Below, piece after piece: positions 51,897-61,708 of a stretch of DNA of 64,000 bases; position 1 is the stretch's first letter, and every line of letters begins with the position of its first letter. The notes beneath the pieces were generated by a model that had not been told where the DNA came from, made no database searches, and worked only from the letters and a program-made list of their open reading frames with translations. The DNA comes from Sva-07 sp963752815 (GTDB lineage: Bacteria > Actinomycetota > Acidimicrobiia > Acidimicrobiales > Ilumatobacteraceae), in assembly GCA_963752815.1 (NCBI GenBank), contig CAVVZI010000016.1:60669-124668 (forward strand). Reading direction: 5' to 3'. A program made the position numbers and the translations under genes.

Positions 51897-53139
51897 TCAG
51901 ACGTCCCACCATGTGCCATCGGCATGCCGTTCCACTCGGGGAAAGTGCAACGCGAACTGATCGGTCGCCTCGGAGTGGATCGGTACGAGTCGAGCCGGGT
52001 CGAACGCCGCGGCGAGTCGCTGGAGATCCTCGACGTACGCATGACCGGACGTGTGGTGCTGGATCACTGGGACCTCTGCTTCCTCGAGGAGGCGCAGCAT
52101 TCGCTGGCCGGATGGCTCCGCAAGATAGCCATCCCACAACGACCACACGACCGCCCCGCCGTGCAGCGCTCCTCCGTCGACCAATTCGGCGGCGGTCGAT
52201 GACGTCCCGAGGTATGCGAGGCGTCCGCGTCCGGAGGCGAGATCCTCCGGAAAGAGACGGATGTTGGCGACGTTCTTGACGCGTTCGAACTCACGCGACT
52301 CGACGACGCGATGTCGCTGCGAGTTCGGCACGTACACCGCGTAACCGTCGAAGCCAGGCTGCGGAATCGTCGAGCGACCGATCGCTGCCGCGACGGTCGC
52401 GGTGTAGAGGTCGACGACGAGCATCCGGCCGGCCCGGCGAGCGGCGCGGTACACCGTTACGAGACGATCGATGTTCTGCGCCGACGAGAACGTTGCGACG
52501 AGGCCGCCCGTGTCACGAAAGGTGTTCACCAGATCGTCCTCGACACCCTGCTCCGTCGTTCGAGTCGCGGACGCGCCCGTCGCGACGGACGTTCGTCCCT
52601 TCCATGAGCATCACGTCCGCCGCTGGCGGATCGGCGACGAGTTGTTCGAACAGGCGGGCCTTTCGACCATGTGCCCGGAAGTCGCCGGAGTAGAACAGTC
52701 GCCGCCCCGCCGTCTCGACGAGCAGTGAGTAGGCATCGAACGCCGAATGATCCACGAGGTACGGCGTGATCCTGAACGGCCCGAGCTCGACCGGAACGCG
52801 ATCCGCCAGGTGCCCGGCCAGCTTCGGGAGCCGACACATCGGCGAGAAGAACGATGCCGCTCGGAGCACCCGCTCCGCCTCCCGTCCGAGATACACGGGC
52901 ACGTTGCTCGCGACTTGCTCGGCCAGCCCGTAATGATCCATGTGCGGATGGCTGAGCACGACGCCTCGAAGGTTGGGATCGGTGCCGTCGAGTCCATCGA
53001 TCGCCGGCAGTTGAACGGTCGTGTTCCAGCCAGCGGCGAGTGGCCGGCCGAGATCCAGAACGATTCGATCGTCTCCCTGGGCCACCTCGATGCAGTTGCC
53101 GCCGATCTCGGCTGCTCCGCGATGGATCCGGACTCTCAC
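51897..53139 (-). pseudogene. RNase J-like MBL/beta-CASP nuclease, one frameshift
   Basis: About 414 residues after joining near 52530. GTG 53139 (VRVRIHRGAAEIGGNCIEVA) overlaps the upstream gene's stop (GTGA). MBL motifs: LDLGRPLAAGW, LSHPHMDHYGLAEQVA (HxHxDH), VDHSAFDAYSL and LFYSGDFRAHGRKARLF. The beta-CASP part has FSSAQNIDRLVTVYRAARRA, IQHHTSGHAYVEDLQRL (HxSGHA motif C) and LVPIHSEATDQF. All nuclease residues are present. Proteins like this process RNA or DNA ends. It is much shorter than housekeeping RNase J (~550), lacking the C-terminal domain, so it is a specialised member. Confidence 0.85.
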
Positions 53140-53854
53140 AGCGCACCTCGAGCGGCGAGCAACACGTGCGACGCCACGAGCACCGCGTCCCGGCCGACCG
53201 ACTTGTACACGCTCACCAGGTCCACCGGCTCGGGGCGGTCCACGATCCAGGCCGTTCCACTCGTCTGCTCGAACGCGGCGATCGGTCGATCGCTCCTGCA
53301 TGGCGATCCAGAATCGATAGCCGGGCTGCCCGAACAGATCGTCGTCGCGGACGGCGGTCAACGCCGCCGAGACGCTGAACTGGTCGAGCACACGGTTCGG
53401 ACCACCTCCGTACCCGGAGGTGTCGATGTAGCCGTGCTCGATCTCGATCGGGTGAACGGTCTTCACGGCCGTCGCCGCGATGGCGGCGAGGACTCGGTAC
53501 GTCAGCGTCGTGGGTGTTGCGCGAGGTGTGACGCCGGGCGCCTTCAGCCCTGCAGCTGATTCGAGCCGTCCGAGGAACTCGCGTGGGTCCGCAGCCACAT
53601 AGTCCGCCCATTCCGTGGCATCCCAGGGCGGCGCGCCCGCGCCGTCGAAGCGACCGTGGATCTGAATCGTGCCGTTCCGATTGAGCATGATGGCCCCTGG
53701 TCCATCCTTCGGGTCCACGATCTGGAGTACGTCATACTGACCGCCACCCGGATGCGTTCGCACGCAGTCGCGTCCGTTTTGGGTGACGACGCACCAACTC
53801 ACTCGCCAGTCGCCACGATGCCGCCTCGACGACGGTCCGGTCATTCAGTTCCAT
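53136..53854 (-). pseudogene. Putative peptide-chaperone-like protein (possibly TY-Chap2), two frameshifts
   Basis: About 239 residues from ATG 53854 (MELNDRTVVEAASWRLASEL). A frame change near 53770 leads to the conserved-looking VRTHPGGGQYDVLQIVDPKD and NRNGTIQIHGRFDG; a second near 53290 restores TSGTAWIVDRPEPVDLVSVY and VGRDAVLVASHVLLAARGAL. The SWRLASELVRRHP...THPGGGQYD signature recalls the 'TY-Chap2 putative peptide chaperone' family, from memory and with low certainty. Its stop overlaps the MBL nuclease start, and the three genes (this, MBL, PD-(D/E)XK) form one coupled unit. Confidence 0.5.
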
Positions 53855-54314
53855 TCGGTCGGACCATACGCCGGGGGTCTGACACTGCCCGCGGCCGCGC
53901 CTCGCCAGCAGGTCAGCGCCGCCGACTCCTCGTCGGCCAAGATCGAATCGTCTTAGACGATCGCCATCTGCGTGTCGTCGATGAACTACCCGGGCGCCCA
54001 GCCGAAGCCCCCACGACGATCATCTCACCCGGTTGCCGCCGACGCCATGTTGGGGCAACGGTTTCGAGGACTGGTGCCGGACGGAACCTCGACGGCGCAC
54101 CTAGCGCGTCGGCGACGGCAAGCCGAGGCCTCCGCGCGCCGAGCGCTCGTTGACGGAACACTCGATCAGACATCGGCGCGACGATCCGGCGTCATCGAGC
54201 CACGGACGGTTCGAGGTGCAGAGTGGGTGGGCATGCGGTCCATGCGGACGACGACGGTCCGCGAGTCACGGAGCGTCGTCGGCAAGGCACCGAGCGATCG
54301 GCCAGTATTCCGGT
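53855..54314. other. 460-base divergent intergenic region, no gene recognised
   Basis: Between the divergent TY-Chap-like and metallophosphatase genes. Short open frames exist on both strands but are rich in Arg/Ser shadow codons and lack starts with ribosome sites. No clear hairpin or tRNA seen. It must carry both promoters. Confidence 0.4.
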
Positions 54315-55262
54315 GTGCCGAAATTCGACATCATCGGGGACGTCCATGGCCACGCGGACCGGTTGCGTTCGCTGCTGACCCTGATGGGTTACAGCGAAGA
54401 TGACGGTGCGTGGCGTCATCCGTGATCGGCAGGCGGTGTTCGTCGGCGACCTCATCGACCGCGGGCCGGAGCCAGCTGGACACGCTCCGGCTCGTCCGGG
54501 CGATGGTGGACGCCGGCACCGCGCAGATCGTGCTCGGCAACCACGAGTTCAACGCCGTCGCCTACGCCACGGTCGATCCGAAGCGGCTCGAGTACTGCCG
54601 TCCGCACAACAAGAAGCACACCGGCCAGCACGAGGCGTTCCTCGCCGAGGTCGGCTTCGGCTCACCGCTCCATCGGTCGATCATCGACTGGTTCATGGAC
54701 GATCCCGCTGTGGCTCGACCTCGGTGGGATCCGGGTCGTGCACGCCTGCTGGAGCGACCGCCACATCGATCATCTCCGCGGCGTACTCGGTGACGGCGAC
54801 ACGCTCACCGAGCAGGTGGTGATCGACGGAACCACGAAGGGCACCGACACCTACAACGCGATCGAGACCGTCCTCAAAGGACCCGAGGTCGACATGGACG
54901 GCTGCTGGTACAACGACAAGGACGGCAACCGCAGGACCGCGGCCCGTCTCCGCTGGTGGGACGGTGACGCGAACACCCTGCGCACCGCGGCGCTGATCCC
55001 GCCCGACACGCCGCTGTTCGCAGCCGACGGCTCAGCCATCGACGAGCTCCCCGACAGAGCGCTCGGCGACGACGAGGTCGCTCCGTACTCCGGCGACGTG
55101 CCGGTCATCTTCGGGCACTACTGGTGGCGCAAGGAATCGGCCGAACCGATCAACCGGATGGCGACGTGCGTCGACTACAGCGTCGCCAAGAATGGTGTGC
55201 TGCGGGCGTACCGCTGGGACGGCGAACCGCGACTCGATCCGACCAAGTTCGTCGACTGCTGA
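54315..55262 (+). pseudogene. Metallophosphatase (calcineurin-like, bis-tetraphosphatase/PrpE type), about three frameshifts
   Basis: About 315 residues after joining. GTG 54315 (VPKFDIIGDVHGHADRLRSL). Motifs: GDVHGH (metal 1), VFVGDLIDRGPE (after a shift near 54420), QIVLGNHEFNAVAYA (after ~54475), VHACWSDRHIDHL (after ~54710) and VPVIFGHYWW. All phosphoesterase metal ligands are present. Family members hydrolyse Ap4A, nucleotides or phosphoproteins. An insert of ~100 residues (GTDTYNAIETVLKGPEVDMD ...) precedes the last motif. It is the first gene of the plus-strand array leading to the helicases. Confidence 0.83.
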
Positions 55263-55377
55263 GCCGGGGCATCGTGCTGGGTGCCGACGGCCATGCATGG
55301 TCAAATGGTGGATCCTGGCGACCTGCTCAAAGCCCACCACGACGCCGGACGCGTGCCGGTCGGAACATTGATCGGGC

Positions 55378-55389
55378 TACCTTCCCTCC
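55378..55389 (+). promoter_or_regulatory. -10 box TACCTT giving a leaderless transcript for the DUF2075 gene
   Basis: TACCTT (55378-55383), six bases (CCCTCC), then ATG 55390. It helps fix the start of a gene whose 5' frames are otherwise scrambled. Confidence 0.4.
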
Positions 55390-57324
55390 ATGCGAACGAA
55401 CGCTGACCACGGCGGCGCGGTCCAGTGTTCACTGGGGATGGGCAGGTTCGGTGGCGGTTTCTGTCGACATCATCCCATCGCAGAATCCTGGACGCTCTCG
55501 ACCGTCACCATCGCCGACTGATGATGGCCCCGCCGTCCTCGTCTCAGCGGTCAGCCTGGGTCGCAGAGATCGAGACCCTCACATCCGCCCTCCGGGCCTG
55601 TGCGATTGCCGAACCGGATGCCCCGAATAGCTGGAGCATCGTGCGGTCGAGTTCGAGATGCCCCTGGAGGGTGGGCGCCGACCCGACGTGGTGGTGCTTG
55701 CCGGCGGGTCATTGATCGTCCTCGAGTTCAAGAGTCGAGGCACGCCCACGCAGGGCGACATCGACCAGGCGTCCGCCTACGTGCGCGACCTATCCGACTA
55801 CCACGCGGGCTCCCACGATCTCCCGGCCCACGGCGCCTTGGTCCTCCAGGGCGCTACCGGTGTCTCGGCCAAGGAGGTCGATGGCGTCACCGTGATGGCC
55901 CCCAGTGCACTCGACCGCTATGTCTACGAGTGGTCAACCGAGGGCCACATCGACCTGGAGGAATGGCTGCGCGCGCCGTACCGCCCGTTGCCGTCGCTCG
56001 TCGAGGCAGCGCGCCCGGATCTTCCGACATGAACCGCTTCCGCACGTCCACACCGCCCTGGCTGCGGGGATTCCAGAGACTGTCGAGTTGCTCGGCCGGA
56101 TCGCGGAGGATGCCGCGCGATCGGGGTCCCGTGCGTTTGCGCTCGTGACCGGGGTCCCCGGCGCTGGCAAGACCCTGGTGGGGTTGCGGCTCGTGTACGA
56201 ACGCTCGGAGGAAGTCGGAACGGCGACGTTCCTCTCGGGCAACGGCCCGCTTGTCCAGGTGCTGCAGGACGCCCTGCAGTCTCGGGTCTTCGTGCGGGAC
56301 TTGCACGCATACATCAAGACCTACGCCCTCAATCTGCGAATGAAGCAACCCGATGAACATGTCGTGGTGTTCGATGAGGCGCAACGCGCGTGGGACGCCC
56401 GCTATATGCACACCAAGAAGGGCGTTGAGCGTTCCGAACCGGAGCTGCTGATCAGCATCGGTGAGCGGATGGATGGTTGGGCCGTCTTCGTCGGGCTCGT
56501 CGGCGAGGGCCAGGAGATCCATTCCGGAGAGGAAGCCGGAATTGCGCAATGGAGTGCAGCGCTTCGGCCACCGTGTGGCGACCAAGGACTGGACCGTGCA
56601 CTGCCCTGCGAAGTTGGCCGACGAGTTCGCAGGTCTTCCGGTTACGACGAGCGACCGGCTTGATCTCACTGTCACGCTGCGCTCTCGCCGCGCCGAGGAC
56701 CTCCATCAGTGGGTTCGACACACGCTCGAAGGGAGTCTGTCACTGGCGGCGCGGCTCGGAGCCCGACTCCACGAGGCGGGGTACCCGGTGTACGTCACCC
56801 GTGACCTCGACGTCGCTCGCGCCTACGTTCGCCGGCGCATCGATGGCGAACCCGATAAGCGGGTCGGCCTTCTGGCAAGCAGCCACGCGAAGCGACTTGA
56901 AGCGCACGGAGTTCCGAACTCGTTCATGGCGACGAGCCATATGAATGTCGCCCGGTGGTACAACGCACCGCCCGATCACCCCGAAGCCTCGAACGCGTTG
57001 ACGCAACCCGTCACGGAATTCGGATGCCAGGGGCTTGAACTCGATCTCCCAATTGTCTGTTGGGGTGAGGACTATCTCTGGTCGAACGACGCGTGGCGCC
57101 GCACTCCGATTCGACGCCGCTACCCGCAGGACGATCCCATGGTCCTGTTGGAGAACGCCTACCGGGTCTTGCTGACTCGCGGCCGCGATGGCGTCGTGGT
57201 CTTTGTCCGCCCGAGCCTCGCTTCGATGCCACCGAGGTGGCGCTTCTCGCTGCGGGTGCTCGGCACATTCCGCGTGCCTGCGGACGAGATCCTGGGCGGC
57301 CGACCCGCAGATCAGCGGCGGTGA
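55390..57324 (+). pseudogene. PD-(D/E)XK nuclease fused to DUF2075 (Schlafen-3-like) helicase/ATPase, about five frameshifts
   Basis: About 645 residues after joining. N-terminus: WAGSVAVSVD, then RRILDALDRHH, QRSAWVAEIETLTSALRACA. The nuclease region follows: RRPDVVVLAGGSLIVLEFKS (Asp...ExK) and PTQGDIDQASAYVRDLSDYH. Then the DUF2075 ATPase: Walker A LVTGVPGAGKTLVGLRLVYE, Walker B VVVFDEAQRAWDARYM and GLELDLPIVCWGEDYLW, with C-terminal LENAYRVLLTRGRDGVVVFV as motif VI-like. Breaks near 55430, 55500, 55645, 56000 and 56540. It would couple ATP-driven nucleic-acid movement to cleavage. Such fusions occur in defence and repair loci, but the function of this family is not established to my knowledge. 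Confidence 0.82.
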
Positions 57325-57416
57325 TGTAAGTGGGCTCGCTGAGCACCGGCGGCGGAAGCAGCGCTGTCGCTGCATCCACCCACGCCGGGTGCGAGCGGTA
57401 CCGGCACACCGACCCA

Positions 57417-60073
57417 ATGGATCGTTGGGCGCAGTCGGCGAAAGATCGCCGAGCAACTCGGTCACCCTGACACGTCCGCCGGGATTCCCGAAGCTCGCTG
57501 GATGCGCGCCATGACCTTTGAGCGACTCATTCGGCACGAGAGGTTCGTGGCCCAGTTGCTCACGACTTCGGTCGGACAATTCGGCTCAGTCGGCCGAGCG
57601 GAGTCCGCCGCTCAGACGGGCACGTCTCGATCGACCGAACCGCCGCAGTCTGCTGGAGGATGCGCACCAGCACGCCGTCATCAACGATGAGGCGACGATC
57701 ATCACGAGCCTCGCGGTGCCGTTCGTCGGACTCGAGTCCAATCCGGATGCCACACCGGTGAAGCCGGACTTCGCAATTGTCGCTCGACGAACGGTTGTTG
57801 GCACGGCCGGGCAAGAGTTCGGGTCGTGGCTGTCATCATGGGCGACGCCAAGGACTACGAGCGAGTGCGATCGAGGATCGACGACCAACGGATGCTGAGG
57901 AGGAGGTCTTGAAGTTGCACTCGGGGCGGAGTCAGCGGCGGCCTGGTCCGCGCGACCAGGCGGCATGGGAGGTCCATCGTCTTGGTGCGCTCGCCGTCCC
58001 TCGGCAACGTGCTGAACCCGAGGCGGTTGTCGAGGAACTGGACGATCATCGGCGAGAAGTTCGCTCACGGGTAGCTGAGCGCACGGAACTCATGGATCGA
58101 CTGGGCACCACCCCAATCGAGGACGACTCGATCGAACCATTTGTTCGTCAACTCGGCGCTGCGTTTGATCCGGCGAGCTGCGCCTCCTGTGCGATGTTCC
58201 AATTCTGCCGTGGGGAGCTGCGTACGACCGCCGAACCCGGCGCTGCTGATCGAGCTTGGCGTTCGCCCCGAGATGCGTGGCGCGCTGGAGGAACTCGTCG
58301 AGGGAGGCGCCGCCCACAGCACCGCGCCCGAGACCCTGATCGCCTCAGTGAGGGCCACGCTTTCCGGACGGGCCGAGTGGACATTGCAGGCCCCGCGTCG
58401 ACCCATGCGGCTTGCACGGCTGTACCAGCCTGGTGCTGGCGAAGGCCGACTCGGCCGCTCTGGGGGTACACGGGATCGGCATCCAACGTGTGCTCCCGAA
58501 CGGATCGACCACCGACTGGACCTACGAGATCTTCGAGGACACGCAGTCGCTTCCGACTCGGCTTCGTGTGATGGAGATCCTTGGAGGAGCTCTCGACGAA
58601 GTGCTGGGCGAATCCGTGTCAGACGGCTCAGCAACTCCGCTCCACGTCGTTGTCCCCGACGCGGTCACGGCGGACCTGCTGGTCTCGATGGCAGATTCAC
58701 TCGCCGGAGTGGAAACCAGCAGGCTTCGCTGGCTCCGCGATCGAGGCCGGGCGGGAACCCTTGACCTGGGATGGGGAACCGGCGGTCGTCCCGCACGCCC
58801 TAGCGAACGGCAGCGCCTGGCGGTCAGTTTCCTCCTCGAGGATGACCGGTCCCGTGCGATGACATTGCGCTGGCCGCTCCTGAATCTTCGAGACATCCTC
58901 GAGCGCCACGTGATTCCCGGCGGACCGGCCGTCGAACATGGACGCCTCGACTATCTGCTCGAGTGGGCAGAGGCGGACGAATTCCTCGATCACCGCGCTG
59001 TGTCCGATGACATCTGGCGGCTCGTGAGCACACGCCCGGCGCCAGGCTTGCGAACGCCATGTCGAACGAAATCCATCAAGCGGGCAAGGGTCTCCGTGGG
59101 CGCAAGGAGGGCGACGGCGCCGACCCCGCGGTGTACCGGTCGCTGGTACTGGAGGAGCTCACGTACAAGACCGACGTCGTCGACCGTGTAGTCGCCGTCC
59201 TGAGCGAGCTCGATGACTCCAGGCTCCGGGATGCGCATCGGGAGCTTGAGCGAGCTGCGCAGGAGGTGTGGCGGCGACGGCTTCGGCTACACGCCTCCGA
59301 CCTGGTGCGATTCGGCCGGACCGCCTGGTTCTGGCGGAACGACCAGGTCGCCATGCTCGACGCAGATCAAAGGTGCGCGACCCAAGCTCGAGGCGCTCGG
59401 CAGCTACACCGCGGCGCTCGATCTTGCTCGCGACGCCGGCACGTGTGAGGTCGCGATCGCTACGTGATCGACGCGGATCCGATCCGACTGCGGGTCGCAT
59501 CGACGGCTCGGAGACGGATCCCGCATCGCTGTCATCCATCACAACGGCGAACCGTCCGTGGAAGCCACGACGACGACGATGAAGACTCTCAAGGGTTCGT
59601 TCAAGTTCGATCAGATGCACGTTGGCGAGCTGAGTTCTGATGCAGCGACGGACGCTGACGGTGCGCTGACCTGGGACCCGCGATTAACCGTGACACTTTC
59701 TATTGGCGATGAGCTGATCGTCGTTGATGCTGCGTGGGTCGGCGATCTTCAGTCGGGAGTCGAAATCTCGGTCGCACGTCCGAGGCTGGACGCGACCAGC
59801 TCTCCGAAGCCGGACTGTGAACCCGATTCGTACGACCTCGACCCGGACAAGCACCGATGGTGCTGTCGGTCCCACGAACGTGCCGAGGCCGAATGGTCAG
59901 ACGAGATCGCAGCTCGACGAGAACGCGGCGAATTGAACCCACAAACCTGGCCGCCAATCGTCGACGCGGACCAGTTCGACGTGACAGCGACGGGCTTGCC
60001 GACTAACACAGACACCGAGGTGGGCGACGGAGCCTCACCATCCGATGCCCTCACGATCGACGATCTCGACTGA
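57417..60073 (+). pseudogene. Large protein with nuclease-like and Cys-cluster region, many frameshifts
   Basis: About 885 residues when frames are followed; I start at ATG 57417 (MDRWAQSA), which then shifts into KIAEQLGHPDTSAGIPEARW and MTFERLIRHERFVAQLLTTS. A nuclease-like segment follows: FVGLESNPDATPVKPDFAIV, VAVIMGDAKDYERVRSRIDD, VALGAESAAAWSAR and VHRLGALAVP. Then a Cys cluster FDPASCASCAMFQFCRGELR (CxxC...C), as in Fe-S AddB/Cas4-type nucleases. The remaining ~500 residues (e.g. ALTWDPRLTVTLSIGDELIV, PDKHRWCCRSHERAEAEW) are unfamiliar. Its stop overlaps the helicase start (TGATG at 60071). I cannot name the family; nuclease function is inferred from the motif order. Confidence 0.55.
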
Positions 60074-61708
60074 TGGGCCCAATTGACTTCTCTGCGCCCC
60101 TCGTGGCTGCCACAGGAGAGGCCCACCTCGACGCCGCAGCTGCGTGTCGCAACACCGCTGCAACAAGTGTGGCGACAGAGGAGCTGTTGGCAGTCCTCGA
60201 CGGCGTTTCAACCTCGGAGCGCATTCTGCTCAAAGCAGCGGCGGGAGCAGGCAAGTCCTACGCCCTCAAACGAATGGTCAGTGCGGCGCTCGAACATGAG
60301 CGGTGTGACCGGATCGCCGTCGCCGCCTTTGCGAACAAGCAGCTCTATCCGCTCGCTGAGGACCTCGGCAAGATGCTGGGAGCGGACCGGGTGTGCCTCT
60401 TCACAGCCAAGGACCGCCTGGCCGAAATCCCGGACGCGGTCAGGGAGGCTGCAACGGTTGAAGCTGACTACAAGGCGGTGCCACCATCGATCGAGGTCGT
60501 GATTGCCACGTCACACAAACTCGAGTCCGGTTTGCAGTGGCTCCCGCGTGTTTTCTCCAACCGGCCGATGACAACGGGCATCTCTTCAACGTCCTCTTCG
60601 TCGATGAGGCCTGGCAACTTCCACTCCATCGATACCGGAAGATCTGGCGCGCTGTGCTGCTCACGGTCGGAGTCGGTGATGTGGGCCAGCTCCCTCCGCT
60701 CGATCCGTCTCAGAACCCGTGGCGCGGCGACCGCGGCTACAACCCGTTTCGAGCGTGGCCGACTGACTACGACGACGACAAGCGCACCTGGTTAATTCAA
60801 CTCCCCGCCGTATGGCGGCCGACTGCTCCGCAGCTCGGCCTGTGGCGGGCGTTCTATCCGGAGCGGGCAAGTCGACCGCGTCGCAGCAAACGGCGACCGC
60901 TCACTCGACCTTGGCGCCCTGAGTGAGCCAGCCGCTGTCGATTTGGTCTCGGGTGGCAACTGGTGAGCCGACGTTGGTGCAGGTCGAGGGCCTGCCCAGA
61001 TCCCGACGCACCGGACATCGACCCTCCGCTCCTCGGCGTGATTGAGGATTGGATTGACGCGCGCCTTTGCCGCGGGTTCGCGATCCGCCACTGTCAGTAC
61101 GACGACACGGGCAATCCACACCACGAACGCAGTGCATCGCCGAGCGAACCAGGCGGAGATCCGCTCATCGCGGTACTCGCCACCCGGAACCAGGCGGTCG
61201 ATGACGCTCAGGCGATGGTCGACCGGCTGAACGCGAAGTTTTACCTCCCCCATGGGGCGCTCGTGGCGTCGACGGTCGACTCGTGGCAGGGACAAACCAA
61301 CGTGATCACGATCGCCATCCATCCCCTTCTCGGGCGCGTCGGCGCTCGACGAGTTCAACTCGGCGTTCGGGCGACTCGCGGTTACCTGTACTCGCGCCTA
61401 CCGACGGTCTGCTGCTCGTGAGCCGCACGGGACTCGACGACTTGCTCTCGACAGCACCCGCTCGACCTGGACCCCTCTTGGCGAACCGGGAACCCGCCAG
61501 TTGCCGCGAACAAACCCACGAGCGGATCCTGCAAACCTTCGGCGTGTGGCCGATGGACATCCTGACGGTGCCAACTTCGAAGCGTTCGGTACCCCAGGTT
61601 GGAAGACGTGGCAGAGGTCGCGGCGCAAGGGCCCACCCGCGTCTCGATGGTGCCAAGGTCGCGGCTGCTCACCCTGGACGGGATTCAAACGCTCCTTCAG
61701 GCGGGTAG
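60073..61708 (+). pseudogene. SF1-superfamily helicase, several frameshifts
   Basis: About 540 residues. ATG 60073 overlaps the upstream stop. Motif I ERILLKAAAGAGKSYALKRM, motif II VLFVDEAWQLPLHRYRKIW, motif III VGDVGQLPPLDPSQNPWRG, motif V VASTVDSWQGQTNVITIAIH and motif VI FNSAFGRLAVTCTRA are all present in helicase order. Breaks lie near 60580, 60870, 60960, 61340, 61400 and 61500-61600. The C-terminus probably ends near 61708 after VSMVPRSRLLTLDGIQTLLQ, meeting the convergent gene. It is likely a 5'-3' or 3'-5' DNA translocase working with the coupled nuclease-like protein. Confidence 0.78.

Noticed and set aside
53900..54310. Open frames of 60-140 codons on both strands between the divergent genes
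   Set aside because: No ribosome sites, no recognisable domains and shadow-like composition; treated as intergenic.
55263..55389. Possible extra small gene before the DUF2075 gene
   Set aside because: No start with a ribosome site or family-like sequence; only the leaderless promoter TACCTT is supported.
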